From Neorhizobium vignae (GTDB taxonomy: Bacteria > Pseudomonadota > Alphaproteobacteria > Rhizobiales > Rhizobiaceae): 56,634 nt of DNA. The position numbers were made by a program, and so were the translations under genes. The first letter of the stretch is position 1. Each line of letters starts with the position of its first letter. The DNA is taken from the NCBI RefSeq assembly GCF_000732195.1, contig NZ_JNNU01000032.1:1-56634 (forward strand), written 5' to 3'. A model generated the notes under the pieces. The model was given only the letters and a program-made list of their open reading frames with translations, did no database searches and was not told the DNA's origin. Of the stretch, positions 42,938-50,912 are shown one piece after another.

Positions 42938-43243
42938 TCATGGCCGTTTGTCAGCGAGGATAGCCAACTTATGAATCTGCGGCGGCTTGGCAAACAGGTC
43001 CCCTGCCTCTGCCTTGGCCATCAAGGCCGCCGCGACTTGGCCATTTAAGTGGGCATCTCTTCCGCCCTCATCGTCAAACGTATCGAAGATCGCAAACGAA
43101 GTTGGACCTTCCTGGATTGCGTACCAGGAAATCGTGCCCGGCTCCGCGTTGACGAGAGGTATGGCTGATCTCAGAAAATCGGCGACCTCCTGTTCCTTGC
43201 CGGGTTTTGCTTCAAGAGGAACGTAGAGTGCGAATTTGGTCAT
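42938..43243 (-). CDS. Putative quinol monooxygenase (ABM domain)
   Basis: A 101-residue antibiotic-biosynthesis-monooxygenase-fold protein: TKFALYVPLEAKPGKEQEVA, DFLRSAIPLVNAEPGTISWY, AIQEGPTSFAIFDTFDDEGG, RDAHLNGQVAAALMAKAEAG. The 'P....W...Q......F.IFD.F.....R..HL.G..' pattern is YgiN-like. ATG at 43243 is chosen because GGAGATGGT precedes it by a proper distance; two other in-frame ATGs lie just upstream. It is intact, unlike the relative at 27931. The reaction (quinol oxidation) is inferred from the family only. Confidence 0.85.
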   Translation of the reverse strand: MTKFALYVPLEAKPGKEQEVADFLRSAIPLVNAEPGTISWYAIQEGPTSFAIFDTFDDEGGRDAHLNGQVAAALMAKAEAGDLFAKPPQIHKLAILADKRP

Positions 43244-43255
43244 GACCATCTCCAT

Positions 43256-43665
43256 TGGCACCTCATCGTGCCACAAGCTGCTATACCACGTTCAGCCGCC
43301 GGATGTTTCGCAATCGGGCAAATAAAGAAGTCCATAGGATAGCTCGGTTTTATGTGGGAGGGCGAACCCCTCGGAATATTTGGAAAATAAAGGTCGCGGA
43401 TCAAAGCTCTTGAAAGGATTGGAACCGCCGGCCCATCAAAAGGTTAACTTAAAACTCTGTTTTTGTGGGGTTTCTCCATCCCATCGCGATCTCTGAACCT
43501 CGATTGTACCATCGACCTTCGCTGCCGGTGCGTATAACATCTCCCTTGCACCCGCCTGCAAGGAGTTTTTGTGAAATCCCCAAGTGGCGCCGAGCGGCAG
43601 ATATTTGCTCTGAGTGAGCGGAACCTAACGTCGTTGCCTGCAGGAGTTATAGTCGTCTGACGAGG
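43256..43665. other. Gap without recognisable gene
   Basis: About 410 bp between the monooxygenase and the exonuclease III pseudogene. It contains the third 22-bp motif (43409-43430) and one long antisense frame without codon or motif support. Nothing else was seen. Confidence 0.4.
43409..43430. repeat. 22-bp motif, copy 3
   Basis: CTTGAAAGGATTGGAACCGC plus CG differs from the copy at 25001 in two positions. It sits in the gap before the truncated exonuclease III gene. Copies 1 and 3 each lie close to a rearranged or IS-associated segment. Confidence 0.5.
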
Positions 43666-44314
43666 TTTCCACGCCGGGAGATCGAGCGTGCCGGCTATGG
43701 CGCCATCTGGCATGGTCAGAAATCCTGGAACGGCGTGGCCGTCCTCGCCCGCGATCAGGAGCCGCGAGAGACCCGCCGTGGGCTTCCGGGCGACCCCGAC
43801 GATAGTCACGGCCGATATATAGAGGCGGCCATTGATGGCATGATGGTCGGCTGCCTTTATCTTCCGAATGGCAATCCGGCACCTGGGCCGAAGGTTGACT
43901 ACAAACTTTGCTGGTTCGAGCGGCTGCATTCCTATGCGGCAGAATTTTTCGAGCTTGATGTGCCCTGCGCATTGGTCGGAGATTTCAACATCATGCCGAC
44001 CGACCTCGACGTCCACAAGCCGGAGCGCTGGCGAGACAATGCCCTGTTTCGGCCCGAGGTTCGCGCAGCTTATGCCGACCTCATTGCCATGGGCTGGACG
44101 GACGCCCTTCGGCTGCTGCATCCCGAACAGCGGATCTATACGTTCTGGAAGTATTTCCGCAACTCTTTCGCTAGAGACGCATGCCTTCGCATCGACCATT
44201 TTCTGCTCAGTCCGTCAGTACGCACGACTGCAGACCTGCGGCGTAGATAGGTTCACCCGTGCATGGGAGCACACGAGTGACCACGCTCCGGTTTGGATTG
44301 AATTGGGTGACTGA
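43666..44314 (+). pseudogene. Exodeoxyribonuclease III paralogue, 5'-truncated and frameshifted
   Basis: The frame from 43666 encodes EIERAGYGAIWHGQKSWNGV, AVLARDQEPRETRRGLPGDP, CLYLPNGNPAPGPKVDYKLC, GDFNIMPTDLDVHKPERWRD and IDHFLLSPSV; then a frameshift near 44225 leads to FTRAWEHTSDHAPVWIELGD and a stop at 44312. It is colinear with xthA (28563-29369) but lacks the first ~45 residues, including the N-terminal metal ligands, and there is no in-frame start before 43735. The remaining residues show roughly 65% similarity by eye to xthA, so it is an older paralogue, not a recent copy. Confidence 0.85.
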
Positions 44315-44475
44315 TAGCTCACCTTAAATGAATAGGGCCCAGTTTGCCCGCAATTGGCATATGAGCGGCCGCTTGTCTGCCTTTGAGGCAAGGCGTTGGT
44401 AGACGCTCTTGTTCCAGAGAACGAGACGGTTACGTCCGCGTAAAACCATGCGGCTGCGTGAGGCTCGCGCCGAGC

Positions 44476-44643
44476 CTAACACGGCGAGAGACATTCCTCA
44501 CAGATCCCGTAACAGTCTTCGTCGGATGACGCGGGCCGTCCGCAACAGCGGTATGGGGACGTCCCCGGATCAGCCGAAGAGGTCTCCGGCAGCAGGATTT
44601 CAATCTCGGCGTCTGCGAAGAGGCGAAGGGTGTCTTCTTCCAT
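44476..44643 (-). CDS. Possible 55-residue cysteine-rich protein
   Basis: A minus-strand frame from ATG at 44643 to TAG at 44476: MEEDTLRLFADAEIEILLPE, then TSSADPGTSPYRCCGRPASS, then a tail containing CYGICEECLSPC. Six cysteines in the last third could bind a metal or form disulfides. The frame is also open upstream (RWRKYLESESPTWTIEMEED) without a start, so it could be the end of a longer broken gene. No ribosome site is strong. I do not recognise it. Confidence 0.3.
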   Translation of the reverse strand: MEEDTLRLFADAEIEILLPETSSADPGTSPYRCCGRPASSDEDCYGICEECLSPC

Positions 44644-44719
44644 CTCGATGGTCCAGGTCGGGGACTCCGACTCGAGGTATTTACGCCAGCGGCAATCTCA
44701 AGATGGGCTCCGAAGTGAT

Positions 44720-45202
44720 TTAGGTATTCGATTTCAGACGCGAATCGTAGAGCCACCTGCGAACCTTTGTCGCTGAAATTTTACCAGCATCTGGGTGCAG
44801 CGGATTGACAAGCATATTCGACTCGTCGGGCACAATGACCGAAGGAACGAACAGACAGGCCGACCGACGTTCGGCCAGCCAAGTCGAGCCATAAACCAAA
44901 CTGGCGCGCCCCGCTGGTAGCGCATCCCATCCTACCGGCGCTGTTTTTGCATCCAGCCGCTCGCTTGCGTCCCAGAGGTCTTGAGGGATGTCGATTCTGA
45001 CGAGGTAGCGGTTTAAAGGTAAGCTAGATGCAGCAAAATGCACGAGCGTTTCCATGGCCGCGAGCGAGATGTTTTCCGCGCAATAGAGCACGGCAAAGCC
45101 CGGAGCATTCCACCTCCCCCCCGTAACTTTCGCACCCGTTCCTGTGAGGTCATCCGCTTCATAATCTGGAGTGTCCGTCGCGATCCGCCAAGCTGCGGGC
45201 AT
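44720..45202 (-). CDS. RES-domain toxin of a RES/Xre toxin-antitoxin pair
   Basis: A 160-residue RES-domain protein. It contains WRIATDTPDYEADDLTG, GRWNAPGFAVLYCAENISLA, METLVHFAASSLPLNRYLVR and CLFVPSVIVPDESNMLVNPL HP, with the conserved arginine, glutamate and serine that name the fold. RES toxins (for example MbcT, ParT and Xre-RES toxins) act on NAD+ by degradation or use it for ADP-ribosyl transfer; loss of NAD+ stops growth. Its ATG shares a base with the antitoxin stop (TGATG at 45202), so translation is coupled. The active-site pattern looks intact. Confidence 0.9.
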   Translation of the reverse strand: MPAAWRIATDTPDYEADDLTGTGAKVTGGRWNAPGFAVLYCAENISLAAMETLVHFAASSLPLNRYLVRIDIPQDLWDASERLDAKTAPVGWDALPAGRASLVYGSTWLAERRSACLFVPSVIVPDESNMLVNPLHPDAGKISATKVRRWLYDSRLKSNT

Positions 45203-45777
45203 CAGGAGTAGGCCCCACTTTGCATCCGGGCAAGTAATTGCGACACCATTGCCTGCCCTTCGAGCGTATCGATGAAATCAAGTGGACGGGCACCCCCAAG
45301 AGCCGGCACGGATTGCTGTAGCCAGCCGGCCAGCCAGCTTGCTGCGTCAAACCCTTGCGTATCGCCAGATTGCTTTACCATCTCGGTAACTTGGCCCACG
45401 AGCTTGGAAACGCCCAACACGCGCTCGCTATCTTCCGGGGATAGGTTTTCGTGCCTACTCACCTTGCGGTTCAACGTGGCGATTGACATCCTGAGGCTTT
45501 CTAGAAGCACACTCTGAGGTATGCCAAGCCGCTCCTGCAGATGCTTCACGTCTCGTGCGCTAATCCCTTCTCGAATCATCTCAATCCGCTGCCAAGGCGG
45601 TGCTCGGAAGATTTCCTCGAAGTCGGAAACAGAAACAGTCTTCTTCCGCTTACCGCCACGCTCGGTTTCCGATGGCTCGCCGAAAATCGCCCGCAGAAGC
45701 TTTTCCTCCGGTGTCATCTGATCGAGATCAGGCTTGACTTCGCGCTTCGATGTAACTCGTGCTGTTGCAGGTTCCAT
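45202..45777 (-). CDS. Xre/MbcA/ParS-type antitoxin with RpoB flap-tip-like N-terminal segment
   Basis: A 191-residue antitoxin. The last ~130 residues match the Xre/ParS family: helix-turn-helix-like ARDVKHLQERLGIPQSVLLE, SLRMSIATLNRKVSRHENLS, PEDSERVLGVSKLVGQVTEM and the toxin-binding C-terminus (DUF2384) DTQGFDAASWLAGWLQQSVP, ALGGARPLDFIDTLEGQAMV. Unusually, residues 21-34 read MTPEEKLLRAIFGE, which to my recollection is identical to the beta flap-tip helix of bacterial RpoB, the part that binds sigma region 4. A basic linker (RGGKRKKTV) follows. It precedes and overlaps the toxin gene; a palindrome lies upstream at 45809-45831. Confidence 0.88.
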   Translation of the reverse strand: MEPATARVTSKREVKPDLDQMTPEEKLLRAIFGEPSETERGGKRKKTVSVSDFEEIFRAPPWQRIEMIREGISARDVKHLQERLGIPQSVLLESLRMSIATLNRKVSRHENLSPEDSERVLGVSKLVGQVTEMVKQSGDTQGFDAASWLAGWLQQSVPALGGARPLDFIDTLEGQAMVSQLLARMQSGAYS

Positions 45778-46135
45778 ATGAATATCACGACATCGCTTGC
45801 CGTGCTCCTTTGAGCATGAATATAGCTCAAATGATTAGATATTCAAGCGCCATTGCCGCCGACTGACTTTGCAAACGGCTATTTGAGATCGCATCAGGGG
45901 TGAGTAGCGGCCTGCTCCGTGGCAGAGTGAGGTCGCTAGAAAACTCTCTGGAGGCCAAACCATGCCGATGACAGCAGATCAATCTCAAAAGCGGTGATGT
46001 CACGTTGTTTGACTGAAGCTGGGCGAAGGGCTTGCCGTTAAACTTAGGCAGCTGCGCCGGTTACGGCCTCCACCGCCATCGCGCGGATACGACGAATGTG
46101 GGTGGCGAGGGGCGGTGTGCTTCCGGTAAAACCCG
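45778..46135. other. Gap upstream of the antitoxin, with IS-end-like sequence
   Basis: About 360 bp. It holds the palindrome at 45809-45831. A stretch near 45992 (GGTGATGTCACGTTGTTTGA) resembles the IS6 ends at 25836 and 42266 but is unaccompanied by a transposase, so it may be a solo end. A minus-strand frame near 46044-46150 ends PPLATHIRRIRAMAVEAVTG AAA, which looks like a real C-terminus of an unidentified gene. Confidence 0.4.
45809..45831. promoter_or_regulatory. Palindrome upstream of the RES/Xre operon
   Basis: TTTGAGC and GCTCAAA, exact 7-bp arms with a 9-bp spacer, lie 32 bp upstream of the antitoxin start. The position suits an autoregulatory operator for the Xre-type antitoxin. 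Confidence 0.6.
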
Positions 46136-46252
46136 ATGCAGCGCTTCGGTCGACCGGAAGAGATCGCAGAAGCTGTCGCGTTTCTGGGCTTTGAGGCAAC
46201 GTATACCACCGGCAGCGAACTCGCCGTCGAAGGCGGCGGCTCCCAGCTTTAG
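46136..46252 (+). pseudogene. SDR C-terminal fragment
   Basis: A 38-codon frame, MQRFGRPEEIAEAVAFLGFE then ATYTTGSELAVEGGGSQL and stop, is the typical last part of an SDR ('RFG+PEEIA.AV.FL...A..TG..L.V.GG'). The preceding Rossmann and catalytic regions are absent; upstream sequence belongs to a different, opposite-strand remnant. It marks another deletion junction. The ~230 bp that follow up to the GMC gene show nothing recognisable. Confidence 0.65.
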
Positions 46253-46480
46253 CGCCGACCGGCACGCCTTAGGGATTTGACGTGCCGCTAAACGATCAGA
46301 ACGATCTGCTCACACGCCTCTTCGGACTTCAAAAGATCAACAAAGTGCGGAAACGCTGAAAATCACCCGTCAGCTTTGCTCTCTCAACGGTTTGCGACGA
46401 GCCCGAAACGATGCATGTCCGCGGACGCGGCGGCAACCTGAGTCTCTTCGACGTATCCACCAGAAGCGACTGGCCGACCG

Positions 46481-48103
46481 TCAGCCAACCGGCGTGGCGG
46501 CGCCGCGCCCGCGGATCATTACGGACGCTTTTTCGGCAATCATGATCGTCGGGATGTTTGTATTGCCGCCCGGCTCTTCCGGCATGACGGAAGCATCAAC
46601 GACACGCAGGCCTTCGATGCCACGAACCTTGAGTTCCGGATCGACGACGGCACTTGAGGTCACGCCCATGGCGCATGTGCCCAATGCATGTTGTCGGACC
46701 AGCACGGTCTTGCGGATGACCGCTTCCAGATCGGCATTGGTCTGCACCTCCTTGCCGGGAAAAATCTCGTCTTCGATCAGGTCTTTCTGGCGGCCGGAAT
46801 TGTAGATTTCCCGCGTCAGCCGGATCGCCTTGATCATGTCGTCCATGTCGGGACGCTCGGTGAAGAGATTGAACTGGATACGCGGGGATGCGTCCGGATC
46901 CGCCGAGCCGAGCTTCACCCATCCGCGCGAGCGGGGATAAAGTGTCCCGACGCGGGCGGTGAAGGAATGGATGGGTGGCGGCGTCTGGCCGGGGAACCAT
47001 AACTTCGCATCGTTCGCGACCGAGGAACAAACGAGCTGCACGTCCGGCCGGTCAAGATGCGGTTCGGTCCTGGCAAAGATCACCGCCGCAGCACCATTGT
47101 TCGTAAACGGGCCTTTGCGGAACAGGTGCCAGCGGGCGCCGGAAACGACCGCGCGATCCAGCCGAAGCTGTTCCAGAAATGTGCCCTTGTTCTTCGCCTT
47201 GAAGATCGCCAGCATATTGGGATGTTCGGACAGGTTCTGCCCGACACCCGGCAGGTCGTGCACGACATTTATCCCGAACTCGCGCAGATGATCTGCAGGC
47301 CCGACGCCGGACAGCATCAGCATCTGGGGCGATTTGTAGGGTCCCGCCGACAGGATGACTTCGCTTTCCGCAAATGCCGTCCGTAACTGGCCATCCTGCC
47401 TGTATTCGACGCCTCGGGCGCGGTCTTTCTCGATCACCACGCGGCGCAAAACGGCGCCGGTCTCGACCGTCAGATTGGGCCGCGAGAGTGCGGGATCGAG
47501 GTAAGAGCGGGCCGTGCTCTGGCGCACGCCGTCGCCCACGGCAAGTTCGATCTTGCTGACGCCTTCCGTGTCGGCACCATTATAGTCGTCGCGATTGGTA
47601 AGGCCGACTGCGGCCGCACCATCCTGCAAGGCTTCGTAGAGCATTTGCGGATGCCGCGTCTGGGAGACCTTGATCGGACCGCTTCCGCCGTGAAACTCGC
47701 CCTCGCCGCGCCAGCTGTTTTCCAGCTTCCGGAAATAGGGTAGCACATCCTGATAGCTCCAGCCCTCAAGACCGAGCTGCCGCCATGTGTCGTAGTCGCG
47801 AGGATTGCCGCGGGCAAAGATCATCCCGTTGATCATCGATGTTCCACCCAGCGCGCGGCCCCGACGCAGGAGAATGCGGCGGCCGTTCAGTCCCGGCTCC
47901 GGCTCGGTATCGAACTGCCACGTATATCGCTTGTTGAACGACATCATGTAAAAGGCGATCGGCATCTGCAGCCACGGATGGCGGGCACGCTTTCCCGCTT
48001 CGAGAAGCAGCACGCGCGTCGTTCCGTCTTCGGTTAGCCGATTGGCAAGCACGCAGCCAGCCGAGCCCGCACCAACAATGATATAGTGGTATGTGGCAGT
48101 CAT
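46481..48103 (-). CDS. GMC-family FAD-dependent alcohol dehydrogenase/oxidase
   Basis: A 540-residue GMC oxidoreductase (choline dehydrogenase/BetA-like). The FAD motif is TYHYIIVGAGSAGCVLANRL at the N-terminus, followed by ALGGTSMINGMIFARGNPRD, LMLSGVGPADHLREFGINVV and the C-terminal HALGTCAMG with catalytic histidine plus NTNIPTIMIAEKASVMI. Members oxidise primary alcohols to aldehydes. No signal peptide. It is the last gene of a minus-strand group with the Bug protein and the aldehyde dehydrogenase, which would oxidise the product further. The substrate is unknown. Confidence 0.92.
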   Translation of the reverse strand: MTATYHYIIVGAGSAGCVLANRLTEDGTTRVLLLEAGKRARHPWLQMPIAFYMMSFNKRYTWQFDTEPEPGLNGRRILLRRGRALGGTSMINGMIFARGNPRDYDTWRQLGLEGWSYQDVLPYFRKLENSWRGEGEFHGGSGPIKVSQTRHPQMLYEALQDGAAAVGLTNRDDYNGADTEGVSKIELAVGDGVRQSTARSYLDPALSRPNLTVETGAVLRRVVIEKDRARGVEYRQDGQLRTAFAESEVILSAGPYKSPQMLMLSGVGPADHLREFGINVVHDLPGVGQNLSEHPNMLAIFKAKNKGTFLEQLRLDRAVVSGARWHLFRKGPFTNNGAAAVIFARTEPHLDRPDVQLVCSSVANDAKLWFPGQTPPPIHSFTARVGTLYPRSRGWVKLGSADPDASPRIQFNLFTERPDMDDMIKAIRLTREIYNSGRQKDLIEDEIFPGKEVQTNADLEAVIRKTVLVRQHALGTCAMGVTSSAVVDPELKVRGIEGLRVVDASVMPEEPGGNTNIPTIMIAEKASVMIRGRGAATPVG

Positions 48104-48167
48104 GCTTCTTCATGCCTTCTGGGAAGACAGACTCCCGCCGGAATGGCGGAAGCCCGAATGCGGCCCG

Positions 48168-49130
48168 TCAACCGGCTGGCGGGATGTTGGCGATACGAAT
48201 GAACTCGCGCCAGTCGTCGATCGCCTTGATCAGCATCTGCTGGGTAGTTGCGGGCGAATTCGCCCAGGGATCGCCTCCGGAATCGTTGAGGAACTTGATC
48301 GTCTCCGGCTGTTTGAGCGCCGTGGTGAACCAGCTGTTGATCTTGTCGACGACCGGTTTCGGCGTAGCTGCCGGAACCGCCGCCGAGAACCAGGTGGTCA
48401 CGTCGATCGGAAATCCCTTTTCCTTCAGCGTCGGGATGTCCGGTATCGAGGCGAGCCGTTCGCTGCTGGCAACGGCAAGCACGCGGAGCCGCCCTTCGCG
48501 CTGCTGCGCCAGGGAAAAGACCGGGTCCAGCGCGCCGAACAGAAGCCGGCCAGACAGGAGATCATTCAGCGACGCGGGCGCCGACTCGTATTTCACCTGA
48601 ACGGTTTCCAGCTTGGCCGCCTGTTTGTAGAGTTCGCCCAGAACCATGCCGGAATTGGCCGCAGCAGCATAGGAAGCTTTGTCGCCTTCCGCTTTCAGTC
48701 TCTCCGTCAGCTGTTCGAGGGTCTTGATATCGCTCTTGGCATCGACCACGATCATGAAGGCCTGCCGGTTGATGGTCGCGACCATCTGCAGGTCCTTGGC
48801 GACATCGATCGGCGGCTGCTTGAAGCGCGACATGATCGAGGCGATCGTCGTGCCGGCATCCATGAGGATGGTATGACCATCTGCCGCCGAACGCGCCACA
48901 TATTGCGTACCGATACTGCCGGCTGCGCCCGGCTTGTTTTCAACGATGATCGTGGCACCGGGAACCTGCGCCTTGATCTTCTCCGTCATGAAACGGACGA
49001 GAATGTCCGCGCCGCTTCCCGCCGGGAAGGTGCAGATGATGCGAATGTCTTTGCTCGGATAGTCCTGCGCCTGGACGCCAAGCGGCATTGCCGCGGCGAG
49101 CGCCAGCGCCATGAAAGTTCTGCGAAACAT
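48168..49130 (-). CDS. Bug-type (tripartite tricarboxylate transporter) solute-binding protein
   Basis: A 320-residue exported binding protein. The signal peptide is MFRRTFMALALAAAMPLGVQ AQ, then the Bug family core: YPSKDIRIICTFPAGSGADI, GATIIVENKPGAAGSIGTQY, RSAADGHTILMDAGTTIAS, SYAAAANSGMVLGELYKQAA and LASIPDIPTLKEKGFPIDVT. Bug proteins normally deliver organic acids or amides to TctA/TctB membrane partners, but none is present in the window. It lies between the GMC enzyme and aldehyde dehydrogenase genes, so it likely captures the pathway substrate or signals its presence. ATG at 49130 is fixed by the signal peptide. Confidence 0.9.
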   Translation of the reverse strand: MFRRTFMALALAAAMPLGVQAQDYPSKDIRIICTFPAGSGADILVRFMTEKIKAQVPGATIIVENKPGAAGSIGTQYVARSAADGHTILMDAGTTIASIMSRFKQPPIDVAKDLQMVATINRQAFMIVVDAKSDIKTLEQLTERLKAEGDKASYAAAANSGMVLGELYKQAAKLETVQVKYESAPASLNDLLSGRLLFGALDPVFSLAQQREGRLRVLAVASSERLASIPDIPTLKEKGFPIDVTTWFSAAVPAATPKPVVDKINSWFTTALKQPETIKFLNDSGGDPWANSPATTQQMLIKAIDDWREFIRIANIPPAG

Positions 49131-49241
49131 CGTGTCCTCTCCTCCCTTTTGCCGGCCGGAAGAAGACCGGCATGACACACTGACTGCAGTCTTATTGCAG
49201 TTCACCAGCACGGCCTCCTCCGCCATACCGATCCTTGAGAG

Positions 49242-49260
49242 CGGGGGCGTCATGCCCCCG
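49242..49260 (-). terminator. Hairpin between aldehyde dehydrogenase and Bug genes
   Basis: CGGGGGC and GCCCCCG pair exactly around GTCAT, 21 bp after the aldehyde dehydrogenase stop. There is no U-tract, so it may only attenuate or protect the upstream message rather than end the transcript before the Bug gene. Confidence 0.4.
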
Positions 49261-49280
49261 ATGCACTTGAGCCCAAAGGC

Positions 49281-50777
49281 TCAGAGCGCCATCGCCACCG
49301 ATTTCAGCTCGGTATAGGCCTCGATACCTTCGCGGCCGAGTTCCCGGCCCCAGCCTGACTGCTTGAAGCCCCCGAAAGGCAGAGCCGGATCGAGACCGCC
49401 GCCATTGACCCGAACCGTGCCGGCCTTCAGCTTCTTCGCCATCTTGTGCGCCGTCGAAAGGTTCTGCGTCCAGAGCACCGCGCCGAGCCCGTAACTCGTG
49501 GCATTGGCCTCGCGGGCGATGCGATCGAGATCGGCCTCCTCATAGGACATGGCGCAGAGCACCGGCCCGAATATCTCCTGCTGCACCACATCCATGTCCG
49601 GTCGCGTTCCGGTCAGAACCGTGGGCTGGATGAAATAGCCTTCGCTGCCGATGCGGCCGCCGCCGACGCGAAGCTCCGCGCCCTGGTTCTGGCCCGAAGC
49701 GATAAAACCGGAAATCCGGTCGAGTTGCTCCTGTGATACGACCGGCCCCATCTGGGTTGAGGCCGCCAGACCGGGGCCAACCCTAAACTCGCTCGCCCGC
49801 CGCGAAACGCCGTCCACCAGTTTTTCGAATACGTCGCGATGGGCATAGAGCCTTGAACCCGCGTTGCAGATCTGGCCGGCATTGGAAAAGATCGAGCGGG
49901 CCGCCCCCTCGATCGCCCGGTCGATATCGGCATCCGGAAAGACGATGACCGGGGTCTTGCCACCGAGTTCCAGCGTGACGCGCTTGAAGTCGTTGGCGGC
50001 AGCCCGGATGATGATGCGGCCGACATCCGTCGAGCCGGTGAACGTCACCTTGTCGATCCCCGGATGCGCAGTCATCGCCGCACCCGCAGTGTCGCCGAAG
50101 CCGGTCAGGATGTTGACTACGCCTTCGGGAAAGCCGACATCGAGGATGAGCTGGCCGAGCCGCAGCGTCGTCAGCGGCGTCTGTTCGGCCGGTTTCAGCA
50201 CTACGGTACATCCGGCAGCGAGCGCCGGAGCAATCTTGGACACCGCCATCATCAGCGGCGCGTTCCACGGAGTGATCGATCCGACGACGCCGACCGGTTC
50301 GCGCATCGTATAGGCATGCCAGGTACCGGGATTGGAGATAGAGATGGACTCGCCGTTCAGCTTGGTGCACCAGCCGGCGAAATAACGCAGAACTTCGATC
50401 GAATGCGGCAGGTCGACGATCTTCGCATCGTTCAGCGGCTTGCCGTTGTCGAGCGTTTCGATGAAGGCAAATTCGTCGGCATGCGTTTCCAGCGCATCTG
50501 CCAATCGCCAGATAAGCTTGGCGCGGGCCGCCGGCGTCATCCTCGACCAAGGGCCGTCGTCGAAGGCGCGGCGGGCGGCATCGACTGCGAGATCGACATC
50601 GGCCGCGTCCGCAGCTGCGATTTCGGCGAGCAGACTGCCGTTGGCCGGATTGTGGGTTGAAAAGGTCTTGTTCGATGCTGCCGCCACCCACTTGCCGTCA
50701 ATCAGCAACTTGTGGGGGCCACGAATGAATTCGCTCACGGCAACAGGGATCGCCGCCATCGAAACGTTGACGCTCAT
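49281..50777 (-). CDS. Aldehyde dehydrogenase
   Basis: A 498-residue classical NAD+ aldehyde dehydrogenase (betaine/phenylacetaldehyde type). Motifs: SITPWNAPLMMAVSKIAPAL, FTGSTDVGRIIIRAAANDF, LELGGKTPVIVFPDADIDRA with the catalytic glutamate, FSNAGQICNAGSRLYAHRD with the catalytic cysteine, and FGPVLCAMSYEEADLDRIAR. The C-terminus ALPFGGFKQSGWGRELGREG IEAYTE is typical. It would oxidise the aldehyde made by the GMC or zinc alcohol dehydrogenases. Divergent from the hydroxyacid dehydrogenase gene at 50913; a palindrome at 50821 lies in the shared promoter region. Confidence 0.93.
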   Translation of the reverse strand: MSVNVSMAAIPVAVSEFIRGPHKLLIDGKWVAAASNKTFSTHNPANGSLLAEIAAADAADVDLAVDAARRAFDDGPWSRMTPAARAKLIWRLADALETHADEFAFIETLDNGKPLNDAKIVDLPHSIEVLRYFAGWCTKLNGESISISNPGTWHAYTMREPVGVVGSITPWNAPLMMAVSKIAPALAAGCTVVLKPAEQTPLTTLRLGQLILDVGFPEGVVNILTGFGDTAGAAMTAHPGIDKVTFTGSTDVGRIIIRAAANDFKRVTLELGGKTPVIVFPDADIDRAIEGAARSIFSNAGQICNAGSRLYAHRDVFEKLVDGVSRRASEFRVGPGLAASTQMGPVVSQEQLDRISGFIASGQNQGAELRVGGGRIGSEGYFIQPTVLTGTRPDMDVVQQEIFGPVLCAMSYEEADLDRIAREANATSYGLGAVLWTQNLSTAHKMAKKLKAGTVRVNGGGLDPALPFGGFKQSGWGRELGREGIEAYTELKSVAMAL

Positions 50778-50820
50778 GCTTCCTCCTTCTCGCCGCTCCT
50801 TGAACCGCTCCTCTGCGAGT

Positions 50821-50835
50821 ATAAGGCAACCTTAT
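50821..50835. promoter_or_regulatory. Palindrome in a divergent promoter, copy 1
   Basis: ATAAGG-CAA-CCTTAT is an exact palindrome between the aldehyde dehydrogenase and the hydroxyacid dehydrogenase genes. A near copy (ATAAGG-TAT-CCATAT) lies at 54528-54542 between the second Bug gene and the zinc alcohol dehydrogenase. Both are good operator candidates for one unseen regulator of the cluster. Confidence 0.5.
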
Positions 50836-50912
50836 TATTCATTATGGACAAACACAATCCATCATCGTAAAAATTTGAGGCAGATAAAAGATCATCACGA
50901 CGGGAGGAAAAC

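Noticed and set aside
43444..44199. 251-codon minus-strand frame
   Set aside because: It is antisense to the exonuclease III pseudogene, whose motifs on the plus strand are clear.
50056..50660. Long plus-strand frames inside the aldehyde dehydrogenase
   Set aside because: They are shadows of the aldehyde dehydrogenase coding strand and carry no motifs.
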